NCBI GenBank assembly: GCA_018822105.1
Contig: JAHJLB010000011.1
Coordinates: 186,001-250,000 of the forward strand
Direction: 5' to 3'
Length of the DNA stretch: 64,000 nucleotides
From: Pseudomonadota bacterium
GTDB taxonomy: Bacteria > Desulfobacterota > Desulfovibrionia > Desulfovibrionales > Desulfovibrionaceae
Positions 1-8,445 of the stretch are shown piece after piece; within the stretch, counting starts at the first letter, position 1; every line of letters begins with the position of its first letter. The translations under genes were made by a program, and so were the position numbers. Below the pieces are notes generated by a model. The model saw nothing but the letters and a program-made list of their open reading frames with translations, was not told the origin of the DNA and did no database searches.

Positions 1-7
1 AAAAGAC

Positions 8-466
8 ATGTTGGTAAAGCTTTTCGAAAATGCTGATTTTAGAGCATCTTTAGATGAGATGACAGCTTTCTTATCTCACAAAGGGATGGAGTCGTTAACC
101 ATTGCACAAATTGACTGCCCAGAGTCCATTATTCACAGAAGAGACAGATTCGCATTTGTAGCTCAGCCAGAAGATGAGGTAAGCGTTGAATATTCGGAGA
201 AATTAGTTTCTGTCACTTATCTCTCACCAGAAAAAAACAGATGGCAATTCAAGTCGAAAAATTTTGAATTTTGGGCAACCGTTACTGATTTAAATTTTTT
301 AGACAGCATGCACGGGAAATCGTTAGAGAATATAAACGACTTGCGATTTATTGCAACAGTAAAAAGAACGACCACAAAGGAAGCAAATACAAAAAAGACA
401 AAAACAACCAGAGAAATATACTCATTTCAGCCTGAGCAAAAACAATCATCGCTATTAATTAGCTAA
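8..466 (+). CDS. hypothetical protein, AT-rich, possibly 5' truncated
   Basis: I do not recognise this 152-residue protein. It has no signal peptide and no membrane segment. It has several charged stretches and a Lys/Thr-rich patch around residues 118-135 (TKKTKTT). The ATG at 8 has no visible ribosome binding site, and the frame stays open back to base 2, so the real start may lie outside the window and this may be the C-terminal part of a longer protein. Its codons are strongly A/T-ending, in sharp contrast to the GC-rich genes that begin at 473, which points to recent acquisition. It converges on recJ with a gap of only 6 bases. Confident that it is coding or recently was; no function can be given. 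Confidence 0.6.
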   Translation: MLVKLFENADFRASLDEMTAFLSHKGMESLTIAQIDCPESIIHRRDRFAFVAQPEDEVSVEYSEKLVSVTYLSPEKNRWQFKSKNFEFWATVTDLNFLDSMHGKSLENINDLRFIATVKRTTTKEANTKKTKTTREIYSFQPEQKQSSLLIS

Positions 467-472
467 CACATT

Positions 473-2266
473 TCACCCATCCCAGTCCTTCACCTGCAAC
501 TCAATCTTCGGAATCCCATCGAATCGGTCGATCCTCGGCGTGAAGGCGAAGCGCATGAGCTTGCCCTGCACCTCGCGGGTCAGTTCATTGGCCTTGCGCC
601 AAACCTTGGCCGGCAGCAGCACCCCCGGCCTGCCCCCCCTGCTCTCCGTGGTGCCCTGCTCCGCCAGGGCAAGCTTCACGTGGTCCTTGCCGAAGACCCG
701 GTAGCTCTTCACCAAGACCGGCGGCGACACGAACAGCGGCTCCGGGTTGCCCATGCCAAAGGGCTGGAGCATCTCCAGCTCCTTCAGAAGCGTGAAGCTG
801 ATGTCGCCGAAGGCCAGCTCGCGGTCCAGCTTCAGCGAGGGCCGCAGCGGCACAGGGCCAAGCGCCGCCTCGACGGCCAAATGGAAGCCCTCGCGCAGGG
901 CCTCCAGATTCTCAAGCCGCATGGACAGCCCGGCCGCCTGCCTGTGCCCGCCGAAGCCCAGGAACAGGTGCTCCAGGCCGCAGAGGCCCTGGTGCAGGTC
1001 GAACTCCGAGACGCTGCGGCCCGAACCCTTCCAGTGCGCCGCGCCCTTGGCGTCGCCCTCGCCGCCCTCGCGGCAGAGCATGAGCACCGGCTTGTAATGC
1101 CGCTCCACCACGCGCGAGGCCACGATGCCGATGATTCCGGCGTGCCAGTCCTCGCCGGCCAGCACCAGCCCCAGGCGCTCCTTCTGCTCCTCGGCCTGGA
1201 GAAGGGCCTGTTCCAGAATGTCCTGCTCCTGGCTTCGGCGCTTGGCGTTCAGCCCGTCGAGCTTGGAGGCCAGGGGGTTCGCCGTGTCCATGTCCGGAGC
1301 CAGCAGCAGGTCGAGGGCGATCTGCGGGTCGGCCATGCGCCCGGCGGCGTTGATGCGCGGTGCCAGGCCGAAGCCGATCTGCCCGGCCCCCAGCTCGGCC
1401 AGGCGGTCATAGCCGCTGTAGACCTTGAGCGAGGCGATGCCCGGGCGTTTGGCCTCCTTGATGAGCAAAAGCCCGTTCTTCACCAGGATGCGGTTCTGAC
1501 CCTTCAGGTCCACCACGTCGGCCACGGTGCCCAGGGCCACGAGGTCCAGGAACTGGCGCATGTCCAGGGCCTCGCCGGGCAGCAGGCGGTTTACGGCCGC
1601 CATGAGCATGAAGGCCACGCCCACGCCCGCCAGCCCGCACATGCCCGAGCATACGCCGCCGCAGGCCTGGCCCAGGCAGAGCTGCGGGTTGCAGATGGCC
1701 GCGGCCGCCGGCAGCTCGCCAGGGGGCAGGTGGTGGTCGCTGACCACCACGGTCATCCCCAGCTCATTGGCCCGCGCCACCTCGGCCACGCCGCTGATGC
1801 CGCAGTCCACGGTCAGAAGCAGGCGTACGCCCTCCCCGGCCAGGCGCTCGATGCCTGCCATGTTCAGGCCGTAGCCGTGCTCCTTGCGGTTGGGCAGGAA
1901 ATGGCCCGCCTGCCCCGAGCTGTCCAGGGGGGCGACCTCCGGCCCCAGGCGCCTGGACAGGAAGTCCTTGACCAGGGCGGTGGAGGTGATGCCGTCCACG
2001 TCGTAGTCGCCCCAGACGCAGAACTTGGCCCCGGCGTTGAGTCCGCGGGCCAGCACCTGCGCCGCCTCGGCCAGGCCGGGAATGGTCTCCGGGCTGACGA
2101 GATGCCGCAGTCCGGGCGAGAGGAAGCGGTCCATGTCCTGGCTTGAGGTGAAGCCGCGCCGCCAGAGCACCTCGGCGATGACCCTGGTGATGCCCAGGTC
2201 CTCGGCCAGGGCGCCGATGGTGTCCGGCACGGGCGCGTCGGACAAGAGCTTCCAGTTGCAGGGCAT
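473..2266 (-). CDS. recJ: single-stranded-DNA-specific exonuclease RecJ
   Basis: RecJ degrades single-stranded DNA 5' to 3' in recombinational and mismatch repair in the cytoplasm. The 597-residue length fits the family. The DHH-superfamily motifs are in order: DYDVDG at residues 87-92, DCG at 154-156, SDHH at 176-179, then ALGTVADVVDL and, in the DHHA1 part, GFGGHRQAAG. An OB-type domain follows at the C terminus. Between the NPQ and GLAGVG motifs there is an extra cysteine-rich stretch (Cys192, 197, 202, 206, 210) that I do not expect in ordinary RecJ. It is the last gene of the minus-strand run starting at mtaB, 9 bases after pyrF. Confidence 0.95.
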   Translation of the reverse strand: MPCNWKLLSDAPVPDTIGALAEDLGITRVIAEVLWRRGFTSSQDMDRFLSPGLRHLVSPETIPGLAEAAQVLARGLNAGAKFCVWGDYDVDGITSTALVKDFLSRRLGPEVAPLDSSGQAGHFLPNRKEHGYGLNMAGIERLAGEGVRLLLTVDCGISGVAEVARANELGMTVVVSDHHLPPGELPAAAAICNPQLCLGQACGGVCSGMCGLAGVGVAFMLMAAVNRLLPGEALDMRQFLDLVALGTVADVVDLKGQNRILVKNGLLLIKEAKRPGIASLKVYSGYDRLAELGAGQIGFGLAPRINAAGRMADPQIALDLLLAPDMDTANPLASKLDGLNAKRRSQEQDILEQALLQAEEQKERLGLVLAGEDWHAGIIGIVASRVVERHYKPVLMLCREGGEGDAKGAAHWKGSGRSVSEFDLHQGLCGLEHLFLGFGGHRQAAGLSMRLENLEALREGFHLAVEAALGPVPLRPSLKLDRELAFGDISFTLLKELEMLQPFGMGNPEPLFVSPPVLVKSYRVFGKDHVKLALAEQGTTESRGGRPGVLLPAKVWRKANELTREVQGKLMRFAFTPRIDRFDGIPKIELQVKDWDG

Positions 2267-2275
2267 GGGCCGGCC

Positions 2276-3046
2276 TTAGGCCTTGGCCATGCGCTGAAGG
2301 ATGTCGCGGGCGGCTTGGGCCGGATCAGCAGCGCGGGTGATGGGCCGGCCCAGCACGAGGAAGTCGGAGCCGGCGGCCACGGCGGCCTCCGGGGTCATGA
2401 CGCGGCGCTGGTCGTCAGGAGTGGCACCAGGATTAGGAATCCTGATTCCCGGCGTGAGACAGAGGAACTCCGGCCCGCAGGCGGCCTTGACGTGCGCCAC
2501 CTCCTGACCGGAGCAGACCACCCCGTCGAGCCCGGCCGCGCGGGAGCCCTGGGCCAGCTCCAGCACCACGCCGGCGGGGTCGCGGCCGTTCAGGAGGGGC
2601 AGCGCGGGGTCCATCATGCTGGTGAGCACGGTGACGGCGAAGAGCAGGGGCTTTGTCTCCAGTCTCAATTCCGCCACAGCCTCGTCGCGCGCGGCAACGG
2701 CCACGCGGGCCATGTCCGCCCCGCCGCAGGCATGGATGTTCAGCATGTCCGCGCCGGTCTTCACGCAGGAGCGCACGGCCCCGCGCACGGTGTTGGGGAT
2801 GTCCAGGAACTTGAGGTCCACAAAGACCTTGAACCCCAGATCCTTCAGTTCCCGCACCAGGCCCGGCCCCTCGGCCACGAAGAGCTCCAGCCCGACCTTC
2901 ATCCACGGCGCGACGCCCCGGAGCCTCGCGGCCATGCCCAGGGCCTCGCGTCCGGTCTGAAAATCCAGGGCCACGACCAGCTGGGCGCTGGGGCGGGGGC
3001 TCCGGACAATGAGCTCAAGAAGATCCCTGGCCGTGACCTGGGCCAT
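2276..3046 (-). CDS. pyrF: orotidine-5'-phosphate decarboxylase
   Basis: Decarboxylates OMP to UMP, the last step of de novo pyrimidine synthesis. The catalytic signature DLKFLDIPNT is at residues 77-86, with Lys79 and Asp82 in the expected places. LTPGIR and the phosphate-binding end (LVLGRPIT) are also present. I place the start at the ATG at 3046-3044, which overlaps the gmk stop by one base (TGATG) and suggests translational coupling. An in-frame upstream codon at 3058 is possible but would add only MGGV. The resulting 256 residues are usual for the group I (bacterial) enzyme, apart from a short N-terminal extension before VVALDF. Confidence 0.94.
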   Translation of the reverse strand: MAQVTARDLLELIVRSPRPSAQLVVALDFQTGREALGMAARLRGVAPWMKVGLELFVAEGPGLVRELKDLGFKVFVDLKFLDIPNTVRGAVRSCVKTGADMLNIHACGGADMARVAVAARDEAVAELRLETKPLLFAVTVLTSMMDPALPLLNGRDPAGVVLELAQGSRAAGLDGVVCSGQEVAHVKAACGPEFLCLTPGIRIPNPGATPDDQRRVMTPEAAVAAGSDFLVLGRPITRAADPAQAARDILQRMAKA

Positions 3047-3690
3047 CACGCCCCCCACTGCGACAACAGCGCGTCCAGCAGGCCCGGCCGGTTCGGCGTG
3101 CGGGCCCGCCCGGCCACGTAGACCGCGCAGAGCTCGTCCGCGGCCTCCACGAGGTCGTCGTTGACGATGAGGTAGTCGAAACGCCCGGCCTGCCGGAGTT
3201 CGCCCAGGGCGTTGCCCAGACGGCGGGCGATATCCTCTTCAGAGTCCGTGCCGCGCCCGCGCAGCCGCCTCTCCAGCTCCGGCAGCGAGGGCGGCAGGAT
3301 GAACACGAACAGGCCCTGGGGGAAGGTGCCCTTCAGCTGCAGCGCCCCCTGGACGTCGATGTCGAAGAGCACGTCGCGCCCGTCGGCGAGGAGCTCCTCC
3401 ACCGGGACTCTGGGCGTGCCGTAGAGGTTGCCGTGCACCTCGGCCCACTCGGCGAAGTATCCGGCCTCGCGCCGGGCCAGGAACTCCTCGCGGGTGAGAA
3501 AATGATACTGCTCGCCCTGCCTCTCGCCGCCGCGCGGGGCGCGGGTGGTGCAGGAGATCGAATAGGCGAAATGCGGGAACTTCTTGCAGAGGCGCTCCAC
3601 CAGGGTGCTCTTTCCCGCGCCGGAGGGCGCGGAGATCACCAGGCACAGGCCCAGGCGCCGGGTCTCGGCGATGCTTTGTGCGCTCTTCAC
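3046..3690 (-). CDS. gmk: guanylate kinase
   Basis: Phosphorylates GMP to GDP with ATP. The P-loop APSGAGKST lies at residues 21-29. The GMP-binding region follows with SCTTRAPRGGE and a YHFL segment, and the DIDVQGA strand is in its normal place. The length of 214 residues matches the family. The gene sits 6 bases after the RemA-like gene and overlaps pyrF by one base. The order yicC, remA-like, gmk resembles the Bacillus yloC-remA-gmk cluster, though the rpoZ gene that follows there is replaced here by pyrF. Confidence 0.96.
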   Translation of the reverse strand: MKSAQSIAETRRLGLCLVISAPSGAGKSTLVERLCKKFPHFAYSISCTTRAPRGGERQGEQYHFLTREEFLARREAGYFAEWAEVHGNLYGTPRVPVEELLADGRDVLFDIDVQGALQLKGTFPQGLFVFILPPSLPELERRLRGRGTDSEEDIARRLGNALGELRQAGRFDYLIVNDDLVEAADELCAVYVAGRARTPNRPGLLDALLSQWGA

Positions 3691-3696
3691 TGGGTG

Positions 3697-3987
3697 CTAT
3701 TCCTCCTCGCGCCTGGAGCCCGAGTCCTCGGCCTGGAAGCGCTGTCCGATGGTCTCGGCCTGGATGGCCGAGAGGATCACATGGTTGGAGTCCGTGACCA
3801 CTATGGCGCGGGTCTTGCGGCCCTGGGTGGCGTCAATGAGGCGGTTCTCCTGGCGCGCGTCCTCCCGCAGGCGGCGCATGGGCGCGCTGGCCGGGTCCAC
3901 GATGGCGATGACCCGGGCGGCAACCACAAAATTGCCGAAGCCCAGGCTCACCAGACGCTGGCGCGCTTTCAGCGCAGTCTTTTCCAT
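3697..3987 (-). CDS. RemA-like DUF370 regulatory protein
   Basis: A 96-residue protein of the DUF370 family. The core, including [19 protein letters not shown] near residues 14-32 and the [16 protein letters not shown] segment, matches the family. In Bacillus subtilis the member RemA is a DNA-binding activator of biofilm matrix genes. Whether the protein here binds DNA is inference. It has a charged tail (about 12 residues, rich in Glu and Arg) beyond the usual end. The neighbours are yicC upstream (7 bases) and gmk downstream (6 bases), an order shared with Firmicutes. Confidence 0.85.
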   Translation of the reverse strand: MEKTALKARQRLVSLGFGNFVVAARVIAIVDPASAPMRRLREDARQENRLIDATQGRKTRAIVVTDSNHVILSAIQAETIGQRFQAEDSGSRREEE

Positions 3988-3994
3988 GCTCCAC

Positions 3995-4876
3995 CTACTC
4001 CAGGTTCTGCACCTGTTCGCGGCATTTCTCCAGTTCCACCTTGAAGTCCACGGTCAGGCGGCTCACCTCGACGTCCTGCGCCTTGGTGCCGCAGGTGTTG
4101 ATCTCGCGGAAGGCCTCCTGGATGAGAAAGTCCAGGCGCTTGCCCGCCTCGCCCTTGGCGGCCACAGCCTCGTCCAGGCGGTCCAGGTGCGCGGCGAGCC
4201 GGGTGATCTCCTCGCTCACGTCCAGGCGGTCGGCCAGCACGGCGACCTCCTGGGCCAGGCGCTCCTCGGTGAAGGTCATGCCCGCCTGGGCCACCAGGGT
4301 GGTCAGGCGCTCTGCCGTGGCCGCCTGCTTGTCCTTCAGCACCACGGGCACACGCTCGCCCACGGCGGAAGCCAGTTCCCGCAGCCGGGCAAAGCGGGCC
4401 CTGAGATCGCGGGCCAGCTCCTCACCCTCCACCCGGCGCGAATTGTTCCAGTCGTCCAGCGCCTTCTGGAGCCCCTGCCCCAGGCTCGCGGCCAGGCCCG
4501 GGTCCGGCTCGGCGGAATCGTCGCGCCAGAGATGCGAGGCGGACAACAGGCGGTTCATGTCCGGCACGAACTCCACGCCCTGGGCCTTGGCCAGGTCGCG
4601 CAGCTGGTCGAGCATGGCCCCGGCCTGGGCGGCGTTCAGGCTGACGCCCAAGAGCGCCGCCGAGCGGGTCTCCACGCTCAAGGACACGTCCACGCGGCCG
4701 CGCGCGGCGTTCTTGCGCAGGATCTTCTCAAAGCGCGTCTCCAGGCTGCGCAGCACGGAGGGCATGCGCCATTTCATGTCCAGGAACCGATTGTTGACGC
4801 TGCGGATTTCCCAGACGTGGCTGAAGTCTTCGCTGATGGTCTCAAACCGGCCAAAACCGGTCATGCTTACGGGCAT
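3995..4876 (-). CDS. YicC/YloC-family endoribonuclease
   Basis: The 293 residues start with the family signature MTGFGR and end with a segment close to [11 protein letters not shown], both typical of YicC/YloC proteins. E. coli YicC acts in RNA turnover and has been described as an endoribonuclease; the exact substrate in this organism is unknown. The central part is helical and rich in Arg, Glu and Leu, as in the family. The start overlaps the end of the DUF4416 gene by 10 bases, so it belongs to the same transcript. Confidence 0.9.
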   Translation of the reverse strand: MPVSMTGFGRFETISEDFSHVWEIRSVNNRFLDMKWRMPSVLRSLETRFEKILRKNAARGRVDVSLSVETRSAALLGVSLNAAQAGAMLDQLRDLAKAQGVEFVPDMNRLLSASHLWRDDSAEPDPGLAASLGQGLQKALDDWNNSRRVEGEELARDLRARFARLRELASAVGERVPVVLKDKQAATAERLTTLVAQAGMTFTEERLAQEVAVLADRLDVSEEITRLAAHLDRLDEAVAAKGEAGKRLDFLIQEAFREINTCGTKAQDVEVSRLTVDFKVELEKCREQVQNLE

Positions 4877-5457
4877 TGGTGGTCTCCTTCGTCTGCGGCC
4901 CAGGCCGCAGCCTCACTGGTTGTTTTGTACAGCGCGCGCAATTCCGTCAAGCGCCGTTTCATGTCTTCCGTCGCATAATCGGGAAAGGTCCAGGGCAGGG
5001 CGACCCAGCCCGACTTCCTGTTGTAGATGAGCGTCAGGTCGGCCCAGATGCCCTGGCCCAGATAGACGCGGTGCGTGAAGTTCTTGCCCGAGGCCAGGAT
5101 CAGCCGCTCCAGGGTCAGCAGCCCGGGGTCCAGATTCACACGGCGCGAGCCGTCGGGCCGGGCCTGGCCGCGCTCGTCGGTGTTGGTGGCCAGCTTCACG
5201 GCCACAAGCCCGTCCAGGGGCACCAGGCGCGCAAAGCCCAGGAGGCGCCGGAACAGTTCCCCGTGCGGGGGCCTCCCCAACTCCTGATTGTAGTACGCCG
5301 TATGGTCGAAGGGCAACAGCGGCGTCTCATAGTCCACAGGGCCGTGGCGTTCCACGAGCCCCGCGCGGAAGTCCGGCCAGGCGTCGGCCCACCAGTCCGC
5401 AGCGGCCAGCACGGAAAGCACCAGCTTGCCCGGGGAAGGCTCGCGCGGGGTGCTCAC
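4867..5457 (-). CDS. DUF4416 family protein
   Basis: A 196-residue protein of a family common in Desulfovibrio-type bacteria and without a known function. Recognisable parts are the opening KLVLSVLA, the FDHTAYY segment near residues 50-56, VKLATNTDE, and the RVNLDPGLLTLERLILAS stretch. No signal peptide or membrane helix is visible. The start is a GTG that overlaps the mtaB stop in a GTGA arrangement, and its own end overlaps yicC by 10 bases. The context (tRNA and nucleotide genes) hints at RNA metabolism but does not prove it. Confidence 0.82.
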   Translation of the reverse strand: MSTPREPSPGKLVLSVLAAADWWADAWPDFRAGLVERHGPVDYETPLLPFDHTAYYNQELGRPPHGELFRRLLGFARLVPLDGLVAVKLATNTDERGQARPDGSRRVNLDPGLLTLERLILASGKNFTHRVYLGQGIWADLTLIYNRKSGWVALPWTFPDYATEDMKRRLTELRALYKTTSEAAAWAADEGDHQCP

Positions 5458-6824
5458 GCGCGCGCCCCGTCCAGGACGGAACCCACGATACGGCCCGCTT
5501 CAACGCCCTCGGGCCGCAGACGCACGAGGCTTCCGGGGCGGAGATCCTGCCCGAGCACCACGCATGGCGCATAATATTCGCACACCCCGGCGCCCAGCCC
5601 GGGTTGCCGAGGGCCGTGCTGGGGGCTGTCGGCCGTCTCGTCCCGGCCCTCCACCAGCACGGTCAACTCCGGCTGGGCGGCCAGGACCTTGAGGAAGGCC
5701 CGCTTCTTGGACTCCGCCAGGGCGCGCAGCCGGGCCGCGCGGGCGGTGCGCTCGGCCTTGGGCAGGACGTCGGGCAGCTGGGCAGCCGCAGTGCCTGGCC
5801 TGGGCGAATACGGAAACACGTGGGCGTAGGTCAGGGGCAGTTCGCGGCAATAGGCGCAGGTGGTCTCGAACTGCGCCGCGGTCTCTCCGGGAAAGCCGAT
5901 GAGCAGGTCTGCGCCCAGGCCCAGGCGCGGCCAAGCCCGCCCGAGGCCGGCGAGGAACTCCAGCACCTGCTCCGGGCGGTAGTGCCCGCGCCCCATCCTC
6001 CGCAGCACCTCGCCGTCGCCGCTTTGCAGGGACAGGTGCAGGTGCGGGGCCACAAGCCTGGATGCCGCCAGCACATCCAGCGCCTTGGCGTCCAGCTGGC
6101 CCGGCTCAAGGGAGCTCAGGCGCAGGCGCGCCCTGCCCGCCCACTGCGGGGCCAGTTCACGCTCCACGCAGGCCAGCAGGTCCCAGAAGTCCAGCTGCCT
6201 TGCAGGCGTTGACGCCTGGGCCAGGTCGCGGCCATACTGCCGCAGGTTTACGCCGGAAAGCACCAGCTCGCGGTACCCGGCGTCCAGCAGGCGCCGCATT
6301 TCCGCAAGCACCTCGGCCGGCTCGCGGCTGACGCTGGGCCCGCGCGCAAGGGGCACGATGCAGTAGGTGCAGCGGTGCGAACAGCCGTCCTGCACCTTGA
6401 CCACGGCCCGGGCGCGCCGGAAGGCGCCGATCTCGAAGGGCGGGAAGGAGCAGGCCGGGACATCGCCGGGCGCCGCTCCGCCCTTGGAGGCCTTGATGGG
6501 GCCGGCCAGAAGCCGGGCCTTGTGCTCCTGGAGCACCACCTCGTCCACCTCGGGCATGGCCAGGAGCTCCTGACGCAGCACCTGGGCCGCGCAGCCGGTG
6601 ACCACCATGCGCGCGCCGGGGTTCTTCTGACGCAGGCGCCGCACCAGGGCGCGCAGGTCGCGCACCGCGCGGCTGGTGACGGCGCAGGAGTTCACCAGCA
6701 GGATCTGGGCGTCCTCCGGGCGCTGGGCCTCGTCCAGGCCGCCCGCGCGCCAGGCCTCGGCCAGCGCCTCGGATTCGTACTGGTTGATTTTACAACCAAG
6801 TGTGGACACATGAAATTTTTGCAT
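5454..6824 (-). CDS. mtaB: tRNA t6A37 methylthiotransferase MtaB
   Basis: A radical-SAM enzyme that converts t6A at position 37 of tRNA to ms2t6A. The opening STLGCKINQYES is the MtaB-type form. The N-terminal cluster ligands are Cys11, Cys47 and Cys78. The radical-SAM ligands C-x3-C-x2-C are Cys148, 152 and 155 (CSHRCTYC). A TRAM-type domain closes the 456 residues. I take the start at the ATG at 6824, just before the conserved opening; the longer frame to 6863 adds an unrelated 13 residues. It heads the seven-gene minus-strand run to recJ and is divergent from the lipoprotein at 6896. Confidence 0.92.
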   Translation of the reverse strand: MQKFHVSTLGCKINQYESEALAEAWRAGGLDEAQRPEDAQILLVNSCAVTSRAVRDLRALVRRLRQKNPGARMVVTGCAAQVLRQELLAMPEVDEVVLQEHKARLLAGPIKASKGGAAPGDVPACSFPPFEIGAFRRARAVVKVQDGCSHRCTYCIVPLARGPSVSREPAEVLAEMRRLLDAGYRELVLSGVNLRQYGRDLAQASTPARQLDFWDLLACVERELAPQWAGRARLRLSSLEPGQLDAKALDVLAASRLVAPHLHLSLQSGDGEVLRRMGRGHYRPEQVLEFLAGLGRAWPRLGLGADLLIGFPGETAAQFETTCAYCRELPLTYAHVFPYSPRPGTAAAQLPDVLPKAERTARAARLRALAESKKRAFLKVLAAQPELTVLVEGRDETADSPQHGPRQPGLGAGVCEYYAPCVVLGQDLRPGSLVRLRPEGVEAGRIVGSVLDGARA

Positions 6825-6895
6825 GACTCCAATCTTTTCATGGCATACATTGGGCATTCGCATCGCTCTGCATGCACACTATCCAGGGAGGTCCC

Positions 6896-7405
6896 ATGCG
6901 CGCCATACCCCTCGCACTGTGCCTCTGGTCTGCGTTTTTGCTCTCGGGCTGCGCAGCGGGCCTGGACGGAAGGCTGATCCTGTCCGACGCGGACCGGCGG
7001 CAGGCGGTGGTGCGCTACCAGGATGCCCTGGCCAGGGAGCCGGGCAACTGGCTCCTGCACCGACGCCTGGGCCTGGTCCAGTTCGTCCTGAAGGACTACG
7101 CCCCGGCCGAAAGGAGTTTCCAGGAAGTCCTGGCGCTCTCGCCCGGCGAACCGTTGAGCCTGTTGTACCTGGGCCTGTCGCGCATTGGCAAGGGCGAGCG
7201 CGAGGCCGGGCTGGCCGGACTTGAGGCCTTCCGCTGGCCGGGAAAGTTCTACCACCAGAAATTCGTGCAGGAAGAGGCCGCCCGCTTGCGCAGGCACCCG
7301 GAGGCCCCGGCCGAGGACGTCATCGGAGACATCCTGAAGGCCCTGGAGGACGGGCGGCGCGAGCAGGACAGGATGGAGCAGGACATGTTCCAGGGACTGT
7401 CGTAG
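6896..7405 (+). CDS. small TPR-like lipoprotein
   Basis: A 169-residue predicted lipoprotein. The signal peptide ends in the lipobox Leu16-Ser17-Gly18-Cys19, so the mature protein should be lipid-anchored in the cell envelope. The rest is helical with two TPR-like units (about residues 40-110), for example the repeated pattern around DYAPAERSFQEVLAL and EPLSLLYLGLSRIGKGE. The start at 6896 is favoured by GGGAGG a few bases upstream and because the signal peptide then begins MRAIP; an upstream in-frame ATG at 6872 would put eight extra residues in front. It may serve as a scaffold, but no partner is visible. It converges on mnmA. Confidence 0.8.
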   Translation: MRAIPLALCLWSAFLLSGCAAGLDGRLILSDADRRQAVVRYQDALAREPGNWLLHRRLGLVQFVLKDYAPAERSFQEVLALSPGEPLSLLYLGLSRIGKGEREAGLAGLEAFRWPGKFYHQKFVQEEAARLRRHPEAPAEDVIGDILKALEDGRREQDRMEQDMFQGLS

Positions 7406-7413
7406 CGCCGGGA

Positions 7414-8445
7414 TCAGCCCGCCACCACGCAGCCAGCCAGAACCACGCCGCGCGAATCGAACAGCGCGGCCACCTGCCCCGGCGCAGGCCGCACCTCGGG
7501 TTCCGCGAAACGGATGCGCAACCCCGCGCCGGCGAGCTCCGCCCGGGCGGGCTTGGCCGCCTCGCGGTAGCGCGTCTGCACCAGCACGGACGGCGGCCAC
7601 AGGGCCGGGTCCACCAGCAGGTTCACCTCGCCCGCAGCAAAGCCCTCCACCAGCAGGGCCGGAGCCGGGGCCACCACCAGGACGTTGCGCTCCATGTCCT
7701 TGTCCAGGACGTAGAGCGGCTCGCGAAAGGCGATGCCCAGGCCGCGGCGCTGGCCGATGGTGCTGCGCCAGAGGCCCTGGTGCGTGCCCACCACGCTGCC
7801 GTCGGGCAACTGGGCCGGGCCGCCGCCCGGCAGCTCGGCCATGCGGCCGGACAGGAAGGCGCGGTAGTCGTCGCCCGGCACAAAGCAGATCTCCTGGCTT
7901 TCCTCCGGCAGCGGCGGAAGGATCCCGCGCGAGTCCAGGTCCCCGCGGACCTCGGCCTTGCGCCGCGTCGCCAGCGGAAACACCGCGCGGCGCAGGCGCT
8001 CCTGCGGCACCAGGGACAGGAAATAGCTCTGGTCCTTCACCGGGTCCGCCCCGCGCCCAAGGGCCCAGCCATAGTCCGGATGCGGGCCGCTCTGCGCGAA
8101 ATGCCCGGTGGCCAGGGCCTCCGCGCCCAGGTCCAGGGCGCGCTCCAGCAGGAGGCCGAACTTCATGGCCGCGTTGCAGCGCGCGCAGGGGTTGGGCGTG
8201 CGGCCGGCCAGGTACTCCGCGGCAAAGGGCGCGGCCACCAGACGTTCGAACTCCTGGCGCAGGTCAACCAGATGCAGGGGCACGTCCAGCCGGGCGCAGG
8301 CTTGAGCGAGCCCCCGGGCCGCCTCTTCGTCAGCCTGAGGCAAAAAAAGCCCGTGCAGGGCCAGGACCTCGCGCCCTGCGTCGCGCAGGGCCAGCAGGGC
8401 CGCGAGACTGTCGCCGCCCCCGCTCACGGCCACGGCGATGCTCAA
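7414..8445 (-). CDS. mnmA: tRNA-specific 2-thiouridylase MnmA
   Basis: Installs the 2-thio group on uridine 34 of tRNAs for Lys, Glu and Gln. It shows the PP-loop SGGGDS near the N terminus (Gly in place of the more usual Val), the catalytic cysteine in TPNPCARCN, GHFAQ, the KDQSYFLS segment and the second cysteine in QEICFVPGDDY. I set the start at the TTG at 8445, which overlaps the glycosyltransferase stop (TTGA) and gives the typical opening SIAVAVSGG; a TTG at 8460 is also possible. This gives 343 residues. The lone ORF order with a sugar transferase upstream is not informative. Confidence 0.9.
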   Translation of the reverse strand: MSIAVAVSGGGDSLAALLALRDAGREVLALHGLFLPQADEEAARGLAQACARLDVPLHLVDLRQEFERLVAAPFAAEYLAGRTPNPCARCNAAMKFGLLLERALDLGAEALATGHFAQSGPHPDYGWALGRGADPVKDQSYFLSLVPQERLRRAVFPLATRRKAEVRGDLDSRGILPPLPEESQEICFVPGDDYRAFLSGRMAELPGGGPAQLPDGSVVGTHQGLWRSTIGQRRGLGIAFREPLYVLDKDMERNVLVVAPAPALLVEGFAAGEVNLLVDPALWPPSVLVQTRYREAAKPARAELAGAGLRIRFAEPEVRPAPGQVAALFDSRGVVLAGCVVAG

